Of a stretch of 64,000 nucleotides of DNA, positions 57,302 to 64,000 are shown in pieces. The position numbers were made by a program, and so were the translations under genes. Position 1 is the first letter of the stretch; every line of letters starts with the position of its first letter. Under the pieces are notes generated by a model. It was not told where the DNA came from. It saw nothing but the letters and a program-made list of their open reading frames with translations, and ran no database searches. Source of the stretch: Stomoxys calcitrans (lineage: Eukaryota > Arthropoda > Insecta > Diptera > Muscidae); the NCBI RefSeq assembly GCF_963082655.1, contig NC_081555.1:15554817-15618816 (forward strand), written 5' to 3'.

Positions 57302-57835
57302 TTGTCCCCAACTACTTTTCCCACATTTGGATATCAGTTTCGTGTTTTACTCCCAAATACCTTTTATTTGAGACCCATATTGCTATGGCAAGTATATAAG
57401 TTTGGGGGTGTTTAGCGCAAGAACCTTGGTCTCGAAAGTGATTATCAATTTCGTGCTCTACCTCCCAATACCTTTCATTTGAGCCCCATATTGCTATAGT
57501 CGGTAAATATGTCTGAATTAGAGGTGCTTTGAAGAGTCGGGTGGTACCCAAACACTTAGCCCTGAAAAATATCAGCCTCATGCTCTAGTTAAGAAGAGTT
57601 TATGGGATGAGGCGTCCCCCAAATACTTGACCCCAAAATTGGATATAAAATTCGTGGTCGGTAAATATGTCCGATTTAGAGGTGCTTTGGGGAGTCGGGT
57701 GGACCCCAAACACTTACTTCTGAAAAAATATAAGCCTCGTGCTCTTGTTAAGGAGAGAGGGATGAGGCCTCCCCCAAATACTTGACCCCAAAATTGGACA
57801 TGAAATTCGTTTTCTAAGCACAAATTCCTTTCATT
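57302..57835 (-). mobile_element. Family B repeats in intron
   Basis: Three or so diverged minus-strand units: CCTTTCATTTGAGCCCCATA, GTGCTTTGAAGAGTCGGGTG or GTGCTTTGGGGAGTCGGGTG, and CAAATACTTGACCCCAAAAT (twice). Confidence 0.72.
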
Positions 57836-57849
57836 TGGTTTACTCGTGA

Positions 57850-58490
57850 GTTACATGGCCGTTCTGTATAGTGTGGAAAAGGGAATCCATTAGTGCGTGA
57901 GGATTGGCTCACTGGTTCTGAGCTTGCAGATGCGGATGTTAGGCGGCTCAAGGCAATCCTTTTGGAGCGTCTTGTTGATAGGTGGAAAACTTGATGGTTG
58001 GGTTACAATTGTCGGGTGACAATAGTGGGGTGACTTACAAATTTATTTATGACGCGACTTTGGTTTCGGCCTAAGTCTGGGCTTCATACTGACGGGACAT
58101 GACTCCTTTAATGCATTTTTGCATCAGAGAAACTTATCCGCGACTGATCTCTGCGACTGTGGGAGACTTGAGGGCTGGAGGTATGTACTGACGGAATGCC
58201 CGTACGTAGAGTGAAATTTGGAATTGAGTTTTCAACCGGGTGCCGTGACCCATAGATCGGAAAGAGTTTTAGGTAGTGCTCCGCTCCTAACCAAGGACGT
58301 GAACACGTCCAAATGCGTTGGATCAAATTGGTACTCATGTGTGGACTACCACATGTGGGAGCGTTGGTAGACGCATTGTATTCATCCTTGGGCCTTGGGC
58401 ATTGCAGGTTTTGGACGTGATGGCAGGCATCTGCGTTAAACACGATATTCGTCAGCGAAAATGTCCGGTTTGGGGAATGGGGCGTTAAAA
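57850..58490 (+). pseudogene. R1-like LINE pol C-terminus
   Basis: One + frame reads LGFILTGHDSFNAFLHQRNL, SATDLCDCGRLEGWRYVLTE and CPYVE. This is the conserved C-terminal zinc-finger segment of R1-like LINE pol (LTGHGSFNAFLxRRxL...CxCG...E...C). Stops and frame changes flank it. It matches the LTECPYYSDIRDL end seen at 26470. Confidence 0.8.
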
Positions 58491-58494
58491 TTAT

Positions 58495-58912
58495 CAACAT
58501 CGTGTTCCACCCTCTTTGAGCTCCAAATTGTCATGCTGAGCAAATACGTTCTATTTTGGGGGTTGTTATGGGGGTGGGACGTCCACCAGGCAGTTGGTCC
58601 CGAATATTGATATCAGATTCGAGCTCTATTCCCAAATATCTTCAGCCCAATATTTCAGTGACTTGGCCTTGAAAATATATCAGATTCGTGTTACACTCTA
58701 AAATACCTTATATTTGAGCCCCATATTGCAATGGTCAGCAAATACTTCTTATGGGGGGGAGCCATGGGGGTGGGGAGGCTCCATAGACACCTTTTCCCGA
58801 ATGTTGATATCAGATTCGTGCTCTACTTCCAAAGATCTTTCATTTGAACCCCATATTGATATGGTCGGTAAATTTGTCCTCTTCAGGGGGTATTTTGCTG
58901 GAGGGGCGGCCC
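58495..58912 (-). mobile_element. Family B repeats in intron
   Basis: TTTCATTTGAACCCCATATT, GATATCAGATTCGTGCTCTA and CATGGGGGTGGGGAGGCTCC units read on the minus strand. Confidence 0.72.
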
Positions 58913-58914
58913 GG

Positions 58915-59348
58915 CAAACACTGCAATTTTTGTGCGATTTGGCTCAAATTTTGTATGTAATATTCCGTTATGACTTCCCGTGCCAAGTACGGTCCAAATC
59001 GGTCTATAACCTGATATAGCTCCCATATAAACCGCAATTGTTGTTCGATTTGGCTGAAATTTTCCATATAGTGTTCTGTTAAGACTTCCAATAACTATGC
59101 TAAGTACGCTTTAAACAGGTCTTTAACCTGATATAGCTCCCATATAAACCGATCTGCCGATTTGACTTCTTGAGCTCTTACAAGACGCGATTTTTTTCCG
59201 ATTTGGCTATATAGTGTTTTGTTATGACTCTTAGTAACTGTGCCAAGTACGGTCTAAATCGGTCTATAACCAGCTATAGCTCCCATATTTTAGCAGAATC
59301 CATGGTGGTGGGTTCGACCCGGCCGAACTTAGCATGCTTTTACTTGTT
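58915..59348 (+). mobile_element. Helentron 3' portion in intron
   Basis: About two and a half body units (TCGGTCTATAACCTGATATA, CTCCCATATAAACCG) precede the tail ATGGTGGTGGGTTCGACCCG, GCCGAACTTAGCATGCTTTT and ACTTGTT. The head is absent. It ends 77 bases before the exon acceptor. Confidence 0.85.
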
Positions 59349-59425
59349 TCTACTTCCTTCCTTGAGACTCCTCATATCTTTTCCGAACAAAAGTTAATAA
59401 AAATATATTTTTCTTTTCTTTGCAG

Positions 59426-59687
59426 TTATACGTTGCCGTGATCTTCAGCGCTCCAATGGCAGCTCTGCCAACACACTCAATGCTTATGTCAAAGTGGCCT
59501 TGATGCGTGGTGAAACCCAGCATCAAAATCAACACTTTCAACGCACTGTGGTGCATCGTCATTCGAACCGTCCCTACTTTGATCATTGCTTTAAATTTGA
59601 TTTGTCCGACTTAGCGGCAGCAGTTGAAGAAATCAAACCAGAAGATCGTCTACAAATGTCCGTGTGGCATAGAGATCGTCAGCATAA
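59426..59687 (+). CDS. C2-domain protein, second visible exon
   Basis: This 262-base exon is bounded by TTTGCAG (ends 59425) and GTGAGT (59688), entering in phase 1 and leaving in phase 2. It encodes VIRCRDLQRSNGSSANTLNA, YVKVALMRGE, RTVVHRHSNRPYFDHCFKF and LQMSVWHRDRQH, the middle strands of a C2 domain. Compared with synaptotagmin-type C2 domains, the usual Ca-binding aspartates are mostly replaced (SNG for MD, LNAYV for SDPYV, WHRDR for YDFDR). Calcium-independent binding is therefore likely. The gene must continue past 64000 or in unrecognised exons, since the C2 domain is not finished here. Confidence 0.88.
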
Positions 59688-60218
59688 GTGAGTATGATCG
59701 TAGTTCTAAAGAAAGAAAAAACGCTTCTCTGCAAAAACCAAAAAACGCTGCTTTGAAATAGTTTTAGAGATTAAATAAGTGGAAAGAGATTTATTATAAG
59801 TTAAAATTATAAAAAAAGTAAAAAAAAAATTAAAAAATGAAAGGAAATTATAAAATTTTGAAAAACATCCCAAAAACAAAAAGAGTTTTCTTTATAAAAA
59901 AAAAAACACAAGAATAGTATATTGAGATGAAAATCATAAAAATTTTGTATGGAAATCACTCTTTCCAAAAAAAAAATATTTTTAGATAAAAACATGAAAA
60001 ATTTGTTTAGAAATCGTTGTTTAAAAAGATATTTAAACATTTTTATAAAAAAAAAACAGAAAAATGAAAAGAATTTATTAAACTTAAAAAAAACACCCCA
60101 AAAATCAAAAGTGTTTTCTTTACAAAACAAAAGTGAATAAAAAAAATGTTTTAGGCAAAAAGTCGAAAAATTGGTTTAAATATTTAGAAATTATCTTTAA
60201 AGAGCCTTAAAAACTTAT
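59688..60218 (+). other. Intron, A-rich, nothing recognised
   Basis: Starts with donor GTGAGT. A-rich DNA with diverged local repeats of AAAACA(C/T)CCCAAAAA(C/T). No exon was identified. Confidence 0.6.
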
Positions 60219-62230
60219 TATACCCACCACCGAAGAATGGGGGTATATTCATTTTGTCATTCGGTTTGCAACACATCGAAATATCCATTTCCGACCCTAT
60301 AGGTATATATATATGTTCTTGATGACCATAAAAATCTAAGACGATCTAGCCATGTCCGTCCGTCCGTTTGTTGAAATCACGCTACAGTCTTTAAAAATAG
60401 AGATATTGAGCTGAAACTTTGCACAGATTCTTTTTTTGTCCCTAAGCAGGTAAAGTTCGAAGATGGGCTATATCAAACTATATATTGATATAGCCCCCAT
60501 ATAGACCGATCCGCCGATTTAGGGTCCTAGGCCCATAAACGCCATATTTATTATCCGATTTTGCTATAATTTGGGACAGTGAGTTGTGTAAGGCCCTTCG
60601 ACATCTTTGTCAATTTGGCTCAGATCGGTCCAGATATGGATATAGCTGCCATATAGACCGATCCTCCGATTTAGGGTCTTAGGCCAATAAAAGCCGCATT
60701 TATTATCCGATTTTGCTGAAATTTGGGACAGTGAGTTGTTTTAGGCCCTTCGACATCCTTCGTCAATTTGGCTCAGATCGGTCCAGATTTGGATAACGCT
60801 GCCATATATACCGATCCTCCGATTTGGGGTCTTAGGGCCATAAAAGCCTTATTTATTATCCGATTTTGCTGAAATTTGGAACAGTGAGTTAAGTTAAGCC
60901 CCTTGACACACTTCTGCAATATGGCACAAATCGGTCCAGATTTGGATATAGCTGCTATATATACCGATCTCTAGGCTTTAGGTTTTGGGGCCATAAAAAG
61001 CGCATTTATTATCCGATTTTTCTCATATTTGGGATAGTGAGTTGTCTTAGGCCCTTCGACATCCTTCGTCAATTTGGCTCAGATCGGTTTAATTTGGATA
61101 ACGCTGCCATATAGACCGATCCTCCGATTTAGGGTCTTAGGCCCATAAAAGCCACATTTATTATTCGATTTTGCTGAAATTTGGGACAGTGAATTAAGTT
61201 TAGCCCCTTGACACACTTCTGCAATATGACACAGATCGGTCCAGATTTGGATATAGCTGCTATAGAGACCGATCTCTAGATTCTAGGTTTTGGGGCAATA
61301 AAAAGCGAATTTATTGTTCGATTTCGCCGAAATTTGGGATAGTGAGTTGTGTTAGGCCCTTCGACATCTTTCTTGAATTTGACCCTGATCGGTCCAGATA
61401 TGGATATAGCTGCCATATAGACCGATCCTCCGATTTAGGGTCTTAGGCCCATAAAAGCCACATTTATTATCCGATTTTGCTGAAATTTGGGACAGTGAGT
61501 TGTCTTAGGCCCTTCGACATCTTTCTTCAATTTGGCCCAGATCGGTCCAGATTTGGATATAGCTGCCATATAGACCGATCCTCCGATTTAGGGTCTTAGG
61601 CCCATAAAAGCCACATTTATTATCCGATTTTGCTGAAATTTGGGACAGTGAGTTTTCTTAGGCCCTTCGACATCCTTCGTCAATTTGGCTCAGATCGGTC
61701 CAGATTTGGATATCGCAGATATATAGACCGATCCGCCGATTTAGGGTCTTAGGCCCATTAAAGCCGCATTTATTGTCCGATGTTGCCGAAATTTGGGACA
61801 GAGAGTTAAGTTAAACCTCTCCACATATTTCTGCAATTTGGTCTAGATCGATCAAGATTTGCATATAGCTGTCATATAGACTGATATCATGATTTAAAGT
61901 CTTGGCCCCAAAAAAGACGCATTTATAATCCGATTTCACTCAAATTTGACACAGTGACTTATGTTAGGCTTTTCGACATCCATGTTGTATATGGTTCAGA
62001 TCGGTTTATTTTTAGATATAGCTACTAAAATGACCAATATTTTGTTATACACCATTGAACAATGACTTGAACTTATTAGTATTTGATCGGAACATATTTC
62101 GTTATAACTGCTATGGGACATAAGGTATGCAATTTTCACTGGATTTTGATGAAAGGTGTTTTACATATATACCCAAGGTGGTGGGTATCCAAAGTTCGGC
62201 CCGGCCGAACTTAACGCCTTTTTACTTGTT
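60219..62230 (+). mobile_element. INE-1/DINE-1-like Helentron, complete, 2.0 kb
   Basis: The head is TATACCCACCACCGAAGAAT with a GGGGGTATATTCATTTTG continuation, TTCGGTTTGCAACACATCG, TTTCCGACCCTATAGG and the GACGATCTAGCCATGTCC hallmark. The wording is close to Drosophila INE-1 as I recall it. About eleven tandem units follow (CCGATTTAGGGTCTTAGGCC near 60516, 60667, 60820 and on), with a period of 152-153 bp. The tail is GTTCGGCCCGGCCGAACTTA and TTTTTACTTGTT. It is the longest copy in the window and lies inside the host intron. Confidence 0.94.
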
Positions 62231-63587
62231 TATTATTGCGAAACTGAGATGTAGGTACTTCAAATTTATAATTCAGAGAACATTTTAAATATTTTATGAT
62301 TTTTTTTTAATTATATTTGCTTTTAATTTATGCTTGCTGTCTCTTTTGCCTTATTAAGTGTTTAAATTATACCTTTTCCCACTCCCAACTGCTAAGTCCT
62401 TTTGTGTTTTTTATATCATCATCCTCTCGAGTTAACTTTCAATTTACTCCATGTAATTATTTCTCGCCTCGTCTCGTCACAAATTATTTAATTATTGTCG
62501 GCTCATAACAAATCCTTTAAATACATACTTACTTTCAACATTTTTGATGTTGTTAGGCCTGTAGCTTATGATGTAGGTGTTGGTAATGGTAATGGTAACG
62601 GTGATGGTATTAGTGTTAGTGCCATGGCATGCATACACGTGTATAGCTAGCCTTATGGCATTGTCGTTGTTGTTGTTGTTACTTTTGCCGGTTTGTTTGT
62701 CCATATCCTTATGATGGCCTACGCAATCGCTTGTGAGGTCATTTCTTTATGGTTATATGCTTTTGACGTCCATTTCTATAGGGGAAAAAGGGACTTGCCT
62801 TTAAAAGCTAGGGGCAAACATTTTACAAACTCAAAAATGTTTAAGTTTAAATACCGTCTCTGGATGTGTGTCTCTGTGTGTGAGTATGAAGGAGAAAGTT
62901 AGCCAACGTCATATTTATGAGATAATTTTGCACAGACAAACAATGTGGATTTGGCAGAGGGAGAGAGAGAGTTTTAAGTCAAAGAATGGAAGAGATAGAG
63001 AGTTTGGTCTTCACCAAATATGTAAACGAATAACATTTTTTTTGTCAAGTAATTAAATGAGAGAGAAAGTTTGTGTTGGTGAGAGCAAGATACACAACTA
63101 ATTATGAAACTGCAATGAAGGTTTTATGGTATTGGGCCTGTAACTCCTTACCTCCAATTCTGCGGAAGTTAAAAAGAAGAAGAATTTCAAGTGTTTGAGA
63201 AATTTTGTGTGAGAAGGTATAACATACGAATAAAGAGAGAGTGAGAGTGAGAGAGAGAGCGTGTGCTTGCTTGCTTAGGAAGAGCTGTAGGCTTTATAGC
63301 ATGCAGCTTACATTGAAATGCTGAATACTCCCCTGAGATTGAGGATTTCTCTTGGGCTAGAGATTTGTTTCGCATGAATTCCACAGGTTTGATTGGCAGC
63401 TAATTGAGAGAGCTGAAATAGAGAATAAAATAGGGTTGCCACCTATTTCTTATAGGGAAAAAATTAATTGCACAACACTTTTGAATAAAAAATGTTTCCT
63501 AATATTGTCTTGCACTTTGTCTAAGGTGAGTTGTTTTCAAAAACATATAAAGGTGAGTAGCTTGGATATATCAATAGGAATTTTGGG
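62231..63587 (+). other. Intron with simple repeats, nothing recognised
   Basis: GGTAATGGTAATGGTAACGG at about 62581, GTTGTTGTTGTTGTT near 62667, and GA-rich runs near 62958 and 63237-63260. No exon or conserved frame was identified. Confidence 0.55.
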
Positions 63588-64000
63588 TATTATCTTATAT
63601 AAAAAAATCAATTTGTGTATGTTTGTTTGTTCGTTTGCTACGTATAGACTCAAAAACGGCTGAACCGATTACCTTGAAATTTTCACAGATTGTGTAGTTT
63701 GGTCTGGAAGGAAATATAGGCTGTTTAATTTTTTGATATCGGGAGGGGGAGCGGACCCTCCCCCTTACCCAAAAGGGGGCCGACCGGGACAATATGGGAT
63801 TCAAATGATAGGTATTGAAGTGTAAAGTACGAATTTCATAATAAAAATTGGGTCCAAGTACCTGGGGGGACGCCCCAGCCCGAAACCCCTTAAAATAGGT
63901 TTATTTGACGATCATGACAATATGGGACTCAAATGAAAGGTATTCGGGAGTTGATTACGAATATGGTCAGGAAGTAGGAATAGGCTTTATAATTTATTGA
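63588..64000 (+). mobile_element. Family B element, 5' head
   Basis: It begins around ATATAAAAAAATCAATTTGT, then GTTTGTTTGTTCGTTTGCTA, GACTCAAAAACGGCTGAACC and TTTTCACAGATTGTG. The G-rich block GGGAGGGGGAGCGGACCCTC and the first CAAATGA(T/A)AGGTATT units follow. This is the only well-preserved head of the family in the window; the element runs off the right edge. Confidence 0.72.

Larger units (their letters stand above)
56690..59425 (+). other. Intron of the C2-domain gene, repeat-filled
   Basis: Phase-1 intron with donor GTGAGT and acceptor TTTTCTTTGCAG. Joining H441 plus G to TT restores Val and a continuous C2 sequence (ETLNVH-VIRCRDLQ). It contains family B pieces, a SINE, an R1-like LINE remnant and a Helentron tail, listed separately. 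Confidence 0.88.

Overview
This window looks like repeat-packed nuclear DNA from a higher fly, probably a calyptrate muscoid. The evidence is the mix of repeats. There are INE-1/DINE-1-like non-autonomous Helentrons with central tandem repeats and the TTCGGCCGGGCCGAA terminal palindrome. There are also a tRNA-derived SINE, RNase H-bearing and R1-like LINE fragments, mariner MITEs, and a Ty3/gypsy element. The species is inferred from repeat style only; no database was searched.

Only one host gene is supported. It runs on the + strand in the last 9 kb. A large exon (55336-56689) encodes a basic, Ser/Pro-rich, probably disordered region. A phase-1 intron (56690-59425) splits the start of a C2 domain, and a second exon (59426-59687) supplies most of the rest. 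Both ends of the gene lie outside what can be seen. Its intron DNA is filled with repeats, and the DNA upstream (1-55335) is either its 5' intron or intergenic.

The one intact protein-coding mobile element is a Ty3/gypsy LTR retrotransposon (48658-54722). It has two LTRs that differ by one substitution and one T-run indel, a 4-bp ATTG target duplication, a tRNA-Lys-type primer site, a single uninterrupted 1475-codon gag-pol frame and a polypurine tract. It landed recently inside a (TTTTA)n microsatellite, in the same orientation as the host gene and about 0.6 kb before the exon acceptor.

Region by region: 0-5 kb holds a degenerate short-period repeat and a 42-copy, 41-bp satellite whose unit contains two dyads. 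At 5-8.5 kb are Helitron-like repeats interrupted by a mariner MITE. At 8.5-11.4 kb is a GACA/GACG minisatellite. At 12-16.3 kb are SINE, LINE RNase H fragments and a Helentron. At 18-23.9 kb are Helentrons, G-rich repeat family B and a foldback element. At 25.4-26.6 kb are LINE fragments next to a 200-N assembly gap. At 27-28 kb is extreme AT-rich DNA. At 28-33.5 kb are more Helentron, family B and MITE copies. At 33.5-35.6 kb is a tandem array of about 0.49-kb units peppered with TTTGGGGACA. At 38 kb is a dead mariner transposase. At 40-47 kb are nested LINEs and Helentrons. From 47.9 kb on are the microsatellite, the LTR element and the host gene.

'Family B' is my label for a G-rich repeat (consensus around GGGGCTCAAATGAAAGG) whose 3' end is CTAG-like. 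I treat it as Helitron-like by inference.
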